From NCBI RefSeq assembly GCF_002086275.1, contig NZ_MVHT01000046.1, forward strand, positions 1 to 49,624: a DNA stretch of 49,624 nucleotides, read 5' to 3'. The DNA comes from Mycobacterium intermedium. GTDB taxonomy: Bacteria > Actinomycetota > Actinomycetes > Mycobacteriales > Mycobacteriaceae. The notes beneath the pieces were generated by a model that was given only the letters and a program-made list of their open reading frames with translations, was not told where the DNA came from and ran no database searches. Numbering within the stretch: position 1 is the stretch's first letter; each line of letters starts with the position of its first letter. The position numbers and the translations under genes were made by a program. Shown here in pieces: positions 15,386-24,840 of this stretch.

Positions 15386-16027
15386 GTGAGTAGGTTAAGT
15401 ATTGCGATGGCAACCCGTGATCTGGCGACGCCCGCTGTGCCGGCTCGTGAACGTATCCTTTTGGCCGCTTACGACCTGTTCAGCCGGCGTGGTATCCGCG
15501 CCGTAGGCACTGACGAGGTGATCGTGCGGGCCGGCGTCGCCAGGGCGACGCTCTACCGTCATTTCGCGACGAAAAACGAACTGGTTTTGGCGGTGTTAGA
15601 GCGTCGCGAGCAACTGTGGACGCATGGGCTGATCGAGCGCGAGTCCGAGCGCATGGGCGACACTCCCGAGGCGCAACTGCTGGCGATCTTCGACGTGATG
15701 GACCACTGGTTCCACAACCGCGATGGTTACGAAGGCTGCTCGTTCATCAACGTGCTGCTCGAACTCGGACCCGATCACCCGGCCGGACGCGCCAGCATTG
15801 CCCATATCGACCGGGTCCGCGAGATCGTCCGACAGCGTGCGATCGCGGCCGGACTGCACGACATCGAGGACTTCGCTCAGTCCTGGCACATCCTGATGAA
15901 AGGCGCCATCATCATGGCGGCCGTCGGTGACCTGAATGCCGCTCGGCGTGCGAAAAAGATGGCCCGTTCGCTCATCGAGGTGCATCGGGCGCCGGCGGCA
16001 GCCGTGGAGGGCGCCGCGCCAGACTAG
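15386..16027 (+). CDS. TetR-family transcriptional regulator
   Basis: 213 residues from GTG; an ATG 7 codons later (15407) is an alternative, and neither has a strong ribosome site. The N-terminal domain is a standard TetR helix-turn-helix: ERILLAAYDLFSRRGIRAVGTDEVIVRAGVARATLYRHFATKNELV. The C-terminal ligand domain begins at about 80 and has no diagnostic motif. Two related inverted repeats precede it. It is convergent with dedA: its stop is directly followed by the dedA stop. Ligand unknown. Confidence 0.9.
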   Translation: MSRLSIAMATRDLATPAVPARERILLAAYDLFSRRGIRAVGTDEVIVRAGVARATLYRHFATKNELVLAVLERREQLWTHGLIERESERMGDTPEAQLLAIFDVMDHWFHNRDGYEGCSFINVLLELGPDHPAGRASIAHIDRVREIVRQRAIAAGLHDIEDFAQSWHILMKGAIIMAAVGDLNAARRAKKMARSLIEVHRAPAAAVEGAAPD

Positions 16028-16684
16028 TCAGGCGGCCGTGGTGCCCGTTTTTCGGTAGTGCTCTTCCTCCAGTTCGGCGATAGCGCGAGAGGTGCGCTCG
16101 CGTAACAAGATCGCCGCAGTGACGCCACAAGCTATGGCGATGACGAGCGCGATCCAGGAGAAGCGCGACAGCCACCGTTCGGCGGCGATGCCGGCGAAGT
16201 AGATGACCGCGGTGGTGCCGCCCGCCCAACAGATGCCGCCGGAAACGTTGGCCGCCAAGAAACGCGGGTACGGCATCTTCAGTGCCCCGGCCAGCGGCCC
16301 GGCGAAGATCCGCAGCAGTGCGATGAAGCGACCGAAGAACACCGCCCGCACGCCCCACCGGTTGAACGTTCGCTCGGCCAGTGCGACGTGTCCGGGACCG
16401 AAGTGCTTCGGGAAGCGCCTGCCCAGCCGGTCGAAAAGCGGCATACCAAACCGGCGTCCGATCGAATAGCCGATCGAGTCGCCGACCACCGCACCGACGA
16501 CGGCGGCTGCGCCGACCCCGACCGGGTTGACGGCAAGCTCGTGATGCGACGACATCAACGCCGCACTCACCAGGACGATTTCCCCGGGCAGGGGAATGCC
16601 CAGGCTCTCGAGCCCGACCACCCCGCCGACCACCAGGTACACCGCCAAGGGCGGGATCGACTGCAGCAGGGCCTCGATATCCAT
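16028..16684 (-). CDS. dedA: DedA-family membrane protein
   Basis: 218 residues, the same length as M. tuberculosis DedA (Rv2637) and very similar as I recall it. Features are LESLGIPLPGEIVLVSAAL near the N-terminus, GDSIGYSIGRRFG, the conserved FFGRFIALLRIFAGPLAGALKMPYPRF segment (re-entrant region) and a C-terminal helix. DedA proteins are inner-membrane lipid scramblases or transport-related proteins, linked to undecaprenyl-phosphate recycling in other bacteria. The ATG at 16684 was chosen over an upstream TTG because it starts at MDIEALLQ, the usual N-terminus. Confidence 0.92.
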   Translation of the reverse strand: MDIEALLQSIPPLAVYLVVGGVVGLESLGIPLPGEIVLVSAALMSSHHELAVNPVGVGAAAVVGAVVGDSIGYSIGRRFGMPLFDRLGRRFPKHFGPGHVALAERTFNRWGVRAVFFGRFIALLRIFAGPLAGALKMPYPRFLAANVSGGICWAGGTTAVIYFAGIAAERWLSRFSWIALVIAIACGVTAAILLRERTSRAIAELEEEHYRKTGTTAA

Positions 16685-16790
16685 GCGTAAAGAATGCCTG
16701 ACGTGCAAGGCAGGCGCGCCGAGATCTATCGCCGAGTTTTGCGAGTCGCGTGATTGCTAGCGTCGACGGGACTCGAGGAGGCTGTGTTTC

Positions 16791-18428
16791 GTGGAGTTCA
16801 ATCTCGCCCAGGTGTTCTCGGCGGTGGCCGCCGCAAACCCCGACCGGGACTGCATCGTTTTCGGTGATCTCCGTCTGACCTTCGCGCAGATCGACCGGCG
16901 CACCAACCGATTTGCCCAGGTGTTGAACGCCTGGGGGCTCGGTGCCCGCAAGGAACGTTCGGAATTGGCGCCGCACGAATCCGGGCAGAGCCACCTCGGC
17001 CTGTACATGGCCAACTGCAACGAGTTCATCGAAGCGATGATCGGTGCGTACAAGGCCAGGGTGGCGCCCTTCAACGTCAACTACCGCTACGTTGCCGACG
17101 AACTGGTGTACCTGCTCGACAACGCCGCCGCCGACGCCCTCATCTATCACGCCCGGTTCGGCCCCACGCTGGCACAGACATTGCCACGCCTGGGCCGGCA
17201 GCCGCGACTGATCCACGTCGACGACGACTCGGGCAACGATCCGCTGCCCGGCGCGACGCGTTACGAGGATCTGTTGGGCTCGGCTTCGGACGAGCCGCCC
17301 GCCGTCACACCGTCGCCCGACGACCTGTATGTGCTCTACACCGGCGGCACCACGGGAATGCCCAAAGGGGTGCTGTGGCGTCAGCACGACATCTACGTGA
17401 ACGCCATGGGCGGACGGGTGTACGGCACGGGCGAGATGGTGACGAGCCTGGCGGAGATCGTCGAGAGGTCACGCGCGGAGGGGCCGGGTTCGATGACGGC
17501 CGCGCCGCTGATGCACGGCGCCGCCCAATGGGCCGCGTTCATAAATCTCCTCGCCGGACGGCCTTTCGTGATGGCGCCGACCACGACGCACCTCGATCCG
17601 GCCGAAGTGTGGTCGCTGGCCAGCCGTGAACGTGTGGTGACGTTGTCGATCGTCGGCGACGCATTCGGACGACCGCTGCTCGAGGAACTGGAGTCCGGAT
17701 CCTATGACCTGTCCGGACTTGGCGTCCTGGTCACCGGCGGGGCCGCGCTCAGCGCACCGCTGAAGCAGCGGTTCGTCGAACTGCTGCCTCAGCTGACCAT
17801 CCTGGACGCGGGTGGGTCGTCGGAGTCCGGATCGCAGATGGGCCAGGTCTCCAGCCGCGCACAAAGTGCGTCTGGCCGGTTCACCCCGAATCCGGGTGCG
17901 GTGGTGGTCAACGCGGACTTGACCCGAATCCTGACACCCGGCGACCCCGAGATCGGCTGGCTGGCGCAGCAGGGCCTGATTCCGCTGGGCTATCTGGGCG
18001 ATCCGGACAAGACCGCGCGTACGTTTCCGGTCATCGACGGGATCAGGCATTCGGTGCCGGGTGACCGGGCGCGCTGGCACGCCGACGGCGGGATCGAGCT
18101 GCTCGGTCGGGATTCGGTCACCATCAACTCCGGCGGCGAGAAGATCTTCGCCGAGGAGGTCGAGGCCGCGGTGGCCGAGCACCCCGCGGTCTATGACGTG
18201 GTGGTCACGGGGCGGCCGAGCGCCCGGTGGGGAAGCGAGGTCGTTGCAATCGTCCAGTTGGCCCCGGGCGAGCAGCCTGATGCCGCGGGCATCATCGCCG
18301 AAGCAGCCCGCCACATCGCGCGCTACAAGCTGCCCAAGGACATCATCTTCGTCGACCGGGTGGTGCGTTCCCCGTCCGGCAAGGCCGACTACCGGTGGGC
18401 CAATACTCAAGTGGCACAGACTAATTGA
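16791..18428 (+). CDS. Acyl-CoA synthetase, FadD19/FadD3-like
   Basis: 545 residues from GTG, with GAGGAG 10 bases upstream. The AMP-binding P-loop is YTGGTTGMPKG at 183-193. Further ANL motifs are DAGGSSESG, the hinge region PGDRARWHADGGIELLGRDS and the C-terminal SPSGKADYRW, whose lysine is the adenylation residue. Resemblance is strongest to the steroid side-chain ligase FadD19 of M. tuberculosis, judged from memory. It likely activates a carboxylic acid to its CoA thioester. A short insert (GLGARKERSELAPHESGQS, about 50-68) sits where relatives have a few residues. The 3' end overlaps the convergent PPE gene by 8 bases. Substrate unknown. Confidence 0.88.
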   Translation: MEFNLAQVFSAVAAANPDRDCIVFGDLRLTFAQIDRRTNRFAQVLNAWGLGARKERSELAPHESGQSHLGLYMANCNEFIEAMIGAYKARVAPFNVNYRYVADELVYLLDNAAADALIYHARFGPTLAQTLPRLGRQPRLIHVDDDSGNDPLPGATRYEDLLGSASDEPPAVTPSPDDLYVLYTGGTTGMPKGVLWRQHDIYVNAMGGRVYGTGEMVTSLAEIVERSRAEGPGSMTAAPLMHGAAQWAAFINLLAGRPFVMAPTTTHLDPAEVWSLASRERVVTLSIVGDAFGRPLLEELESGSYDLSGLGVLVTGGAALSAPLKQRFVELLPQLTILDAGGSSESGSQMGQVSSRAQSASGRFTPNPGAVVVNADLTRILTPGDPEIGWLAQQGLIPLGYLGDPDKTARTFPVIDGIRHSVPGDRARWHADGGIELLGRDSVTINSGGEKIFAEEVEAAVAEHPAVYDVVVTGRPSARWGSEVVAIVQLAPGEQPDAAGIIAEAARHIARYKLPKDIIFVDRVVRSPSGKADYRWANTQVAQTN

Positions 18429-20184
18429 AGAAACCAGCGTGCTCGTCGCCCTTGTTGTAGCCGCCGGAGTCGTACGAGCCCGAATTACCCATACCCGAGC
18501 TGGCGTAGCCGCTGTTCCAAATTCCGGAGTTGTATTCGCCGGCATTGTTGAAACCCGACAAGGCGAAACCGGAGTTGTAGAAGCCGACGTTTCCTCGACC
18601 GTTCTCGTTATGAATTCCTGAGGTGTAGCCGTAGGCGAATTCGGTTGAATTCTGGAAGCCCGAGCTATCGCTGCCGATGTTGTTGAAGCCGGAAAGATTG
18701 GTGCCGACATTGCCAAACCCGGAATTAACGACACCGACAGGAGTCTCCGAGCTGCCGATGCCCGTGTTCAGGCTGCCTGAATCAAACAGGCCGGTGTTGG
18801 TGCTCCCCGAACTGAAGAAGCCGGTATTCCAATAACCCGAGTTGAAGGCTCCCGTGTTCGTCCCGTAGTCGGCCGAGTTGAACAGGCCGGTGTTGCCCGA
18901 GCCGGCGTTGCCGAAGCCTACGTTGTAATAGAAGGCGTTGCCGCTGCCCGTGTTGCCATAGCCGGCGTTTCCCGAACCGAAGTTGGTGCCCCCCGCGTTC
19001 CCGAAACCGGTGTTGTCGTAGCCGCCGTTCCACATGCCGGTGTTGGTGATGCCCGCGTTCGCAAATCCGAAGTTGCCACTCCCAGAGTTGAACAAGCCGA
19101 CGTTGTTGTCGCCCGCGTTGAACAGGCCGATGTTGTTGTTACCGGAGTTGCCGAAACCAAGGTTCCCGATGCCGGTGTTCAGCGCCCCGATGCCGACCTG
19201 GTGGTCGCCGGTGAGCCCGATCCCGATGTTGTAGTCGCCGGTATTGCCAAAACCGACGTTGAACTGCCCGTGGTTGGCGAAGCCGATGTTGTAGGACCCA
19301 AGGTTGCCTACACCCCGGTTGAAGGAGCCGAGATTGCCGCTGCCGTAGTTGGCGTCGCCGATGTTCCCACCGCCCCGATTGGCATTGCCGACGTTGCCAG
19401 AACCGAAGTTGAAGGCGCCTTGGTTTCCGCTGCCCAAGTTGCTATTGCCGACATTGCCGTTGCCGAGGTTGCTGTTGCCCCAGTTGCCGTTACCCGGATT
19501 TCCGTCTCCGCTGTTCCCGCTGCCCAGGTTGGAATTGCCCCAGTTGCCGCTGCCTAGGTTGCCGATGCCCAGGTTCCCGCTGCCCGCATTGGCGTCGCCG
19601 GTGTTGCCGCTGCCGAAGTTGTCATTGCCAGTGTTGCCGATGCCCAGGTTCCATACACCGTTGTTGCCGATGCTGGTGTTCCACGACCCTAGCTGCTCGA
19701 CCGCGGCCGCAGCTGCTGAATGGTAGGCGGCCATCGCCGTTACGTCGGCGGCCCACATCTGTTCGTAAATTCCTTCAGCGGCAGCGATGGCTGGGGCGTT
19801 CTGACCGAACAGATTCGACACGACCAGCTGAACGAACGCACTGCGATTCGCGGCGACTTCCAGCGGATGAACCATTGCCGTGCGCGCGGCTTCGAATGCA
19901 CTCGCCACAGTGTTGGCCCGCGTCGCGGCATCAACGGCCCGAGCCGACGCGGCGCTCAGCCAGCCGGCGTACGGTGTCGCCGCCGCAGCCATCGCCGTCG
20001 CCGCCGGACCCTGCCAGGCCTCCGTGGCAAGACCTGAGGTGATCGCTGCGAAAGATTTCGCGGCCGAGGTCAGTTCGTCGGCCAATGCATCCCATGCAAC
20101 GGCGGCAGTCAACATCGGCGCTGTGCCCGCGCCGGAAATTATGCGCAACGAATTTAACTCCGGCGGCAATATAAAATAGCTCAT
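18421..20184 (-). CDS. PPE-MPTR protein
   Basis: 587 residues. The PPE domain covers about 1-175, with PPE at residues 7-9 and the W57-Q-G59 turn that pairs with a PE protein. From about 190 to 560 it is a run of N-x-G-x-G-N-x-G pentapeptide repeats (the MPTR type), which forms long right-handed beta structures. The ATG at 20184 gives the usual MSYFILPPELNS start; a longer frame to 20346 lacks support. No PE gene lies directly upstream as a partner. Likely exported by ESX-5, from family knowledge. Confidence 0.93.
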   Translation of the reverse strand: MSYFILPPELNSLRIISGAGTAPMLTAAVAWDALADELTSAAKSFAAITSGLATEAWQGPAATAMAAAATPYAGWLSAASARAVDAATRANTVASAFEAARTAMVHPLEVAANRSAFVQLVVSNLFGQNAPAIAAAEGIYEQMWAADVTAMAAYHSAAAAAVEQLGSWNTSIGNNGVWNLGIGNTGNDNFGSGNTGDANAGSGNLGIGNLGSGNWGNSNLGSGNSGDGNPGNGNWGNSNLGNGNVGNSNLGSGNQGAFNFGSGNVGNANRGGGNIGDANYGSGNLGSFNRGVGNLGSYNIGFANHGQFNVGFGNTGDYNIGIGLTGDHQVGIGALNTGIGNLGFGNSGNNNIGLFNAGDNNVGLFNSGSGNFGFANAGITNTGMWNGGYDNTGFGNAGGTNFGSGNAGYGNTGSGNAFYYNVGFGNAGSGNTGLFNSADYGTNTGAFNSGYWNTGFFSSGSTNTGLFDSGSLNTGIGSSETPVGVVNSGFGNVGTNLSGFNNIGSDSSGFQNSTEFAYGYTSGIHNENGRGNVGFYNSGFALSGFNNAGEYNSGIWNSGYASSGMGNSGSYDSGGYNKGDEHAGFFN

Positions 20185-20401
20185 GATGATGACCGTCCTC
20201 TGCTGGTAACCTGCTCGTCCGGCCACCCACCGCGAGACGGTACGCGTAGCTGCGCAATCCGGAAGCGTTTTGCGAATAAATTCGACGTGACGGAGTCGCC
20301 GCGTTTGGTGCAGAAATTGCAGGAGAATATTTCGGAGATTTGCCACAATTATTTCGTAAGGAGGATAGTATTCTTGGCCGCGACGCGGTGGCAGCTCTTC
20401 G

Positions 20402-20560
20402 ATGTCGTTTGTGCCTGCGGCGCCGGGAAGGGTGACAACCGCGGCACGGTCCGGCGAACCGGATCCGCCGTCGGCGACGGCTGTCGCCGTGGGCGGTGCT
20501 GCCTACAACGGTGCGGGTGGTCGGGGCGGGGCAGACGGCAAGTCAGGAGTCATCGTCTGA
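20402..20560 (+). pseudogene. Possible degenerate PE/PE_PGRS remnant
   Basis: A 52-codon frame starts MSFVPAAPGRVTTAA, close to the usual PE N-terminus (MSFV-AAP--V-AA), then changes to a short Gly/Ala-rich stretch (GAGGRGGADGKSG) like the end of a PGRS region. The helical PE core is missing, so it may be an internally deleted PE_PGRS gene. It lies in the 399-bp gap between the PPE and IclR genes. An AAGGAGG at about 20357-20363 is too far upstream to serve this ATG. This reading is tentative; chance similarity in Gly-rich, high-GC sequence is possible. Confidence 0.3.
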
Positions 20561-20583
20561 GTTCGCGCGGTAGCGTCGCTGTC

Positions 20584-21372
20584 ATGCGGAAAAAGTCGGT
20601 GCCGGCCGCCGATTCGTCTGCGCCGCAGTACCCCATCGAGTCGGTCGACAACGCGCTCAAGCTGCTCCTGCTGTTCGGCGAACGGCCGCAGGTCCGGTTG
20701 AGCGAGGCGACCCGCTATCTGGGGGTGGCGTCCTCCACGGCGCACCGACTGCTGGCGATGCTTACCTACCGAGGCTTCGTCCGGCAGGATCCAGCGTCGA
20801 AGGCGTATCTGCCCGGGCCGGCGCTCATGAGTGTGGCGTTCGCGATCTTCGGCCGCATCGACCTACAGCGAACGGCCACCCCGATAATGCGCAGCCTCAG
20901 CGAACGCCTGCGGGAAACGGTTCACCTCGGGATGCTGGACGGCACCAGCGTCCGGTTTGTTGCCGCCGTCGAGGGCCCGACCGCGGTCCGGGTGGCCTCG
21001 CGGCTGGGCCGCACGATGCCGGCGCACTGCACTTCGACGGGCAAGGCGCTGCTGGCCCAGCTCTCCGAACCCGAACTGCGACAACTACTTCCGCAGGAGA
21101 AGTTGGAGCGCATCACTCCGAACTCGATCGGCAGCCGCACCGAACTCGAAGCCGAGCTGCTGCGCGTTCGTGAGCGCGGCTACGCCGTGAACCGCGAGGA
21201 GAGCGAGGAGGGCGTCGCCTCGGTGGCAGTGCCGATACCGACCAGGGCGCCCGGCCTGCGTCTTGCCCTCAATGCGGCGGCACCGCAGAACCGGTTGGAC
21301 AGCTCGCGGTATGGCGAGATGGCGGGTGCACTTAGCAAGGCGGCTAAGGAGATTGGCGATCAGCTGGGTTGA
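20584..21372 (+). CDS. IclR-family transcriptional regulator
   Basis: 262 residues from the ATG at 20584; the longer frame upstream has no IclR similarity. The N-terminal winged helix (YPIESVDNALKLLLLFGERPQVRLSEATRYLGVASSTAHRLLAMLTYRGFV) and effector domain (MLDGTSVRFVAAVEGPTAVRV, RTMPAHCTSTGKALLAQL, EEGVASVAVPI) are typical. IclR members often control aromatic catabolism, and the dioxygenase operon starts 5 kb downstream, so it is a candidate regulator of that operon or of the divergent PPE. No clear ribosome site; the transcript may be leaderless. Confidence 0.9.
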   Translation: MRKKSVPAADSSAPQYPIESVDNALKLLLLFGERPQVRLSEATRYLGVASSTAHRLLAMLTYRGFVRQDPASKAYLPGPALMSVAFAIFGRIDLQRTATPIMRSLSERLRETVHLGMLDGTSVRFVAAVEGPTAVRVASRLGRTMPAHCTSTGKALLAQLSEPELRQLLPQEKLERITPNSIGSRTELEAELLRVRERGYAVNREESEEGVASVAVPIPTRAPGLRLALNAAAPQNRLDSSRYGEMAGALSKAAKEIGDQLG

Positions 21373-21507
21373 CTAATTTGCTTCCGTGTCAATCGGTAAT
21401 TCCGCATTCCACCCGATGGTGACGGGCATAGAGTGCGCTGATTGAAGGATGGTCGGCCCTCCGGCCCAGGTACGCGTCGCATCGTCCCAGATTGATGGGA
21501 GCGCGCC

Positions 21508-23343
21508 GTGTCCTACGTCATTGCCATGCCCGATTTGATGTCCGCGGCGGTCGCGGATTTGGCCGGTATCGGAACTGCGCTCGGAACGGCCAACGCGACC
21601 GCGGCGGCCGCCACGGCGGGCGTCTTGCCTGCGGCTGCGGACGAGGTGTCGGCGGCGATCGCCGCGGCGTTCGGTAGCCATGCCCTGACCTATCAGGAAG
21701 TCAGTGCCCAGGCGGCGGCGTTTCATGAGCGGTTCGTGCAACTCCTCGGTGGCGGCGCCGGCGCTTACGCGGCGGCCGAAACAAGCGGCGTCGAGCAGCT
21801 TCTGCTGAGCGCGGTCAATGCGCCGGCTCAAGCGTTCCTCGGGCGTCCGCTGATCGGGGACGGTGCAAACGGCGCCACGGGCAGCGGCGCAAACGGTGGT
21901 GCCGGCGGGTTGCTGTGGGGCAATGGGGGTGCCGGCGGTTCCGGCGCGGCCGGCCAGGCGGGCGGCATCGGCGGCGACGCGGGACTGTTCGGCACCGGCG
22001 GAGCCGGGGGCGCCGGTGGCGTGGGCGCACGCGGCGGCAGCGGCGGGTCCGGAGGCTGGCTCGGCGGCAACGGCGGCAACGGGGGGCTGGGCGGTGCCGC
22101 CGCCGCGGGCATCAACGGCGGCCTGCCCGGGCGAGGGGGCGATGGCGGCAACGCCGTGTTGTTCGGCGCGGGCGGCGCCGGCGGCCAAGGCGGCACCGGT
22201 CTGCCCGGCGCCAACGGCGTGAACCCGGTCATTACGGGTCAGGCTGCCACCGGCAGCAGCGGCAACGCCATCTTCGACGGGACCACGCGCAATTCCTTCG
22301 GCTTCACCGGCGGCGACGGGGCCGACGGCGGTTCCGCCGTCACCGGCGGCACCGGCGGTACCGGCGGAGAGGCGCTCGCGGGAGCGGGCGCCTCTGCGGT
22401 CGGCGGTAATGGCGGCGTCGGCGGCGCAGGCGGCAATGGGGGTGCCGGCGGCGCCGGCGGAAATGCGACGGCAGGCGGCGCGTCCGGGAGCTTCGCTTCG
22501 GCGAGCGCGGGGGACGGCGGCAACGGGACCAACGCTTCGGCCCCAGGTGGCGTGGGCGGCGCGGGCGGTACCGGCGGGTCAGCCACTGGATTCGGGTCCA
22601 GTTCGTTCGCCTTCTCGGGGAACGGCGGCGACGGCGGCGGCGGCGGCACGGGCGCGTCGGGAGGAACGGGTGGCACGGGGGGCGCCGGTGGCAACGGCGG
22701 TCATGGCGGAATGCTGGCCGGCACCGGCGGGGCGGGCGGGACCGGCGGCACCGGCGGCATCGGCGGCCTCGGAGCCGATGGCGGCAGCGGCGGTGCGGGC
22801 GGCAACGTGGCTTTTGCCGGCACGGCAGTCACTGGCTCCACGGCCCAAGGTGGTGTGGGCGGCGACGGTGGCGCAGGTGCCACCGGTGGCACGGGCGGCA
22901 CCGGCGGGGCCGGCGGCGCGGGTGGTAACGGCGGCGCCGGAGGGCTGTTTGGCAACGGCGGTGCCGGCGGCAACGCGGGCGTCGGCGGCCACGGCGGCAC
23001 TGGAGGCAGCGGAGGCCTTGGCGGCATCGGTGGCAATGGTGGTAACGCAAATTCCATCTCCGGCAGCAGCTTTGGCGGTGACGCTGGCAATGGCGGCACT
23101 GGAGGCGACGGAGGCGACGGAGGCAACGGTGGCGGCAGTGGCACCGGCGGTATGGGCGGCGGCGGTGGGCTGTTCGGTCAGGCCGGCATCGCCGGCACTG
23201 CCGGAGCCGGCGGTAGCGGCGGCGACGGAGGCAGCGGGGTCAGCGGCGGCGCCGCGGGCACGCCCGGCACTGCGCAAACGGGCGGAGGCAGTGGGACTGC
23301 CGGCGGGAAGGGTAACGACGGATCAGCCGGTGCTCCCGGTTAA
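21508..23343 (+). CDS. PE_PGRS protein
   Basis: 611 residues from a GTG with GGGAG 6 bases upstream. The PE domain spans about 1-95 and ends in the secretion motif Y87-A-A-A-E91; then comes the conserved linker GRPLIGDGANG and a long glycine-rich PGRS region made of GGxGG repeats to the C-terminus. There is no folded C-terminal domain. Expected at the cell surface after ESX-5 export. Its stop shares the four bases TTAA with the convergent aldolase gene. Confidence 0.95.
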   Translation: MSYVIAMPDLMSAAVADLAGIGTALGTANATAAAATAGVLPAAADEVSAAIAAAFGSHALTYQEVSAQAAAFHERFVQLLGGGAGAYAAAETSGVEQLLLSAVNAPAQAFLGRPLIGDGANGATGSGANGGAGGLLWGNGGAGGSGAAGQAGGIGGDAGLFGTGGAGGAGGVGARGGSGGSGGWLGGNGGNGGLGGAAAAGINGGLPGRGGDGGNAVLFGAGGAGGQGGTGLPGANGVNPVITGQAATGSSGNAIFDGTTRNSFGFTGGDGADGGSAVTGGTGGTGGEALAGAGASAVGGNGGVGGAGGNGGAGGAGGNATAGGASGSFASASAGDGGNGTNASAPGGVGGAGGTGGSATGFGSSSFAFSGNGGDGGGGGTGASGGTGGTGGAGGNGGHGGMLAGTGGAGGTGGTGGIGGLGADGGSGGAGGNVAFAGTAVTGSTAQGGVGGDGGAGATGGTGGTGGAGGAGGNGGAGGLFGNGGAGGNAGVGGHGGTGGSGGLGGIGGNGGNANSISGSSFGGDAGNGGTGGDGGDGGNGGGSGTGGMGGGGGLFGQAGIAGTAGAGGSGGDGGSGVSGGAAGTPGTAQTGGGSGTAGGKGNDGSAGAPG

Positions 23344-24053
23344 TCCCCCAGCCGGGCGACCTCGTGCCGCCAGGCCGCATCGACATTGAAGCCAGATCCC
23401 AAGTCGGGCAGGTCATCCCAGTCGGCCTCGTCGATATCGCGTAGGACGCCGCCGGCGGCGTTGACGCGCAACGACATTCGCGCCAGCTCGTTCAGGCTGA
23501 TCGCCTGCAGCACGGTCTGCTCGACGGTGCTTGCGGCGCTGGTGATTCCGTGACCGCGCAGGATCACCACCGGTCTACCGCGCATCGCCGCCACCATGTC
23601 CTTGGCCAGCCGCGAGTTGCGGATCAGCACCGCACGCTCGTAGACGGGGACACCACCGCGGGCCAGCCAGGCGCCGGGAATGTCGTAGGCACCGTAGATC
23701 GGCCGGATGTCGATGCCGGCCAGGCTCGCCGCGACGGTGGCCGGCGGGTGCAAGTGCGCGACCGCCCGGTGCCCCGGGTCGGCCAGCAGGGTTTCGGTGT
23801 GGATGGGAAGTTCGTTCGGCACGCGATAGCCGTCGAGTTCGCCCGGTGCGCCCTCGTTACCGTCGAAGGTGATCAGCCGGATGTCGCTGGGGCGGGTGAA
23901 TGCCAGCCCGTTGTCGGAGTCACTGCGGCAGCGAATGAGCAGGTGCTCGTCGTCGACGCGCAGGCTCACGTGTCCGAGGATGCCGTCGACCAGCGCTCGG
24001 GCTGCTGCGACCCGGCAGGCTTGGGCGACCAGTGCGCGCTGCTGATCAAACAT
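23340..24053 (-). CDS. Class II aldolase/adducin family protein
   Basis: 237 residues. Metal and catalytic residues of the L-fuculose-1-phosphate aldolase family are visible: E81 (NELPIHTE), H100-L-H102 (VAHLHPPAT) and H168 (LRGHGI). The ATG overlaps the 3' end of the dehydrogenase gene by 8 bases (ATGTTTGA), so translation is probably coupled. As last gene of the dioxygenase operon it may cleave or decarboxylate a ring-derived intermediate; related proteins in aromatic pathways act this way. The substrate cannot be told. A longer N-terminal reading to 24134 would overlap the dehydrogenase extensively and is rejected. Confidence 0.87.
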   Translation of the reverse strand: MFDQQRALVAQACRVAAARALVDGILGHVSLRVDDEHLLIRCRSDSDNGLAFTRPSDIRLITFDGNEGAPGELDGYRVPNELPIHTETLLADPGHRAVAHLHPPATVAASLAGIDIRPIYGAYDIPGAWLARGGVPVYERAVLIRNSRLAKDMVAAMRGRPVVILRGHGITSAASTVEQTVLQAISLNELARMSLRVNAAGGVLRDIDEADWDDLPDLGSGFNVDAAWRHEVARLGD

Positions 24054-24840
24054 TTCGACCAAGCCCGAATCCGCCGTCGGGACGCACGGTTTCGCCGGTG
24101 ATGCCGCGAGACCGATCCGAGGCCAAGAAAACAAAGCTCCAGGCGTGGTCTGCGCCGCTGAGTGCCACGTTGAGCGGTGTGCGCGCGGCCAAGTCGGTTG
24201 CCCGGTTGGGAGAATCGTCGAGCCGGATGTCGTCCAGGCCCAGGCTGGCCAGGCCGCGCAAGTCAGTGTTCAGGGTGCCGCCCGGCGCCACCCCGTTGAC
24301 CCGGATGCCTGGCGCCAACTCGTGCGCCAACGCCGCGACCAGCCCGCGTACGGCGAACTTCGACGACACGTACAGCACGCCGCCGCGTCCTGGGTAGAAC
24401 GAGGATGCGGATTCGGTGAGCACGATCGAGGACCCGGTTGCGGCTTGCAACGCCGGGATGGCCGCCTTCACCGAATGCAGATGGCTGAGCACATTGGTGC
24501 GGAACGTTTCCTCGAACGCCGCATCGAGGTTGTCAGCGTCGATGTCCGCGATGCCCTTATAGAAGTCGAAGATGCCGACGCAGTTGACCAGCGTGTCGAG
24601 ACCGCCGAACGCCTCCACGGTGGCCGCGACCGCGCGATCGTTGACCGCACGGCTGGTCGCGTCGCCTTCGATCACCGGAACCGCGGGCAGTTGCCGGCGC
24701 AGCGTGTCACACTTGCCGCTGTCACGTTCCAGGACAGCGACTTTGGCGCCTTCGGCCGTGAATGCGTCGACAACCGCGCGGCCGATGCCGGATCCGGCGC
24801 CCACCACGAGCGCGCGTTTGCCGTCAAGCCAGCCGGTCAT
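24046..24840 (-). CDS. Short-chain dehydrogenase, cis-dihydrodiol dehydrogenase (BphB/HcaB) type
   Basis: 264 residues. Cofactor motif GAGSGIG at 14-20, acidic residue after beta-2 (LERDSG) that favours NAD, and catalytic S144, Y157 and K161 (LYVSSKFA). The VNCVGIFDFYKGI and RVNGVAPGGTLNTDLRG segments are characteristic of BphB-like enzymes, which rearomatise the cis-diol made by ring-hydroxylating dioxygenases. It lies in that operon between the 83-residue protein (17-bp overlap) and the aldolase. Confidence 0.9.
   Translation of the reverse strand: MTGWLDGKRALVVGAGSGIGRAVVDAFTAEGAKVAVLERDSGKCDTLRRQLPAVPVIEGDATSRAVNDRAVAATVEAFGGLDTLVNCVGIFDFYKGIADIDADNLDAAFEETFRTNVLSHLHSVKAAIPALQAATGSSIVLTESASSFYPGRGGVLYVSSKFAVRGLVAALAHELAPGIRVNGVAPGGTLNTDLRGLASLGLDDIRLDDSPNRATDLAARTPLNVALSGADHAWSFVFLASDRSRGITGETVRPDGGFGLGRNV

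Noticed and set aside
15972..17387. Minus-strand frame of 471 codons over dedA and fadD
   Set aside because: It is out of frame with the true DedA reading and antisense to fadD; no recognisable domain.
22409..23389. Alternate-frame Ala-rich and Pro-rich frames over the PGRS region
   Set aside because: These mirror the GGC-rich repeats of the PE_PGRS gene in other frames.
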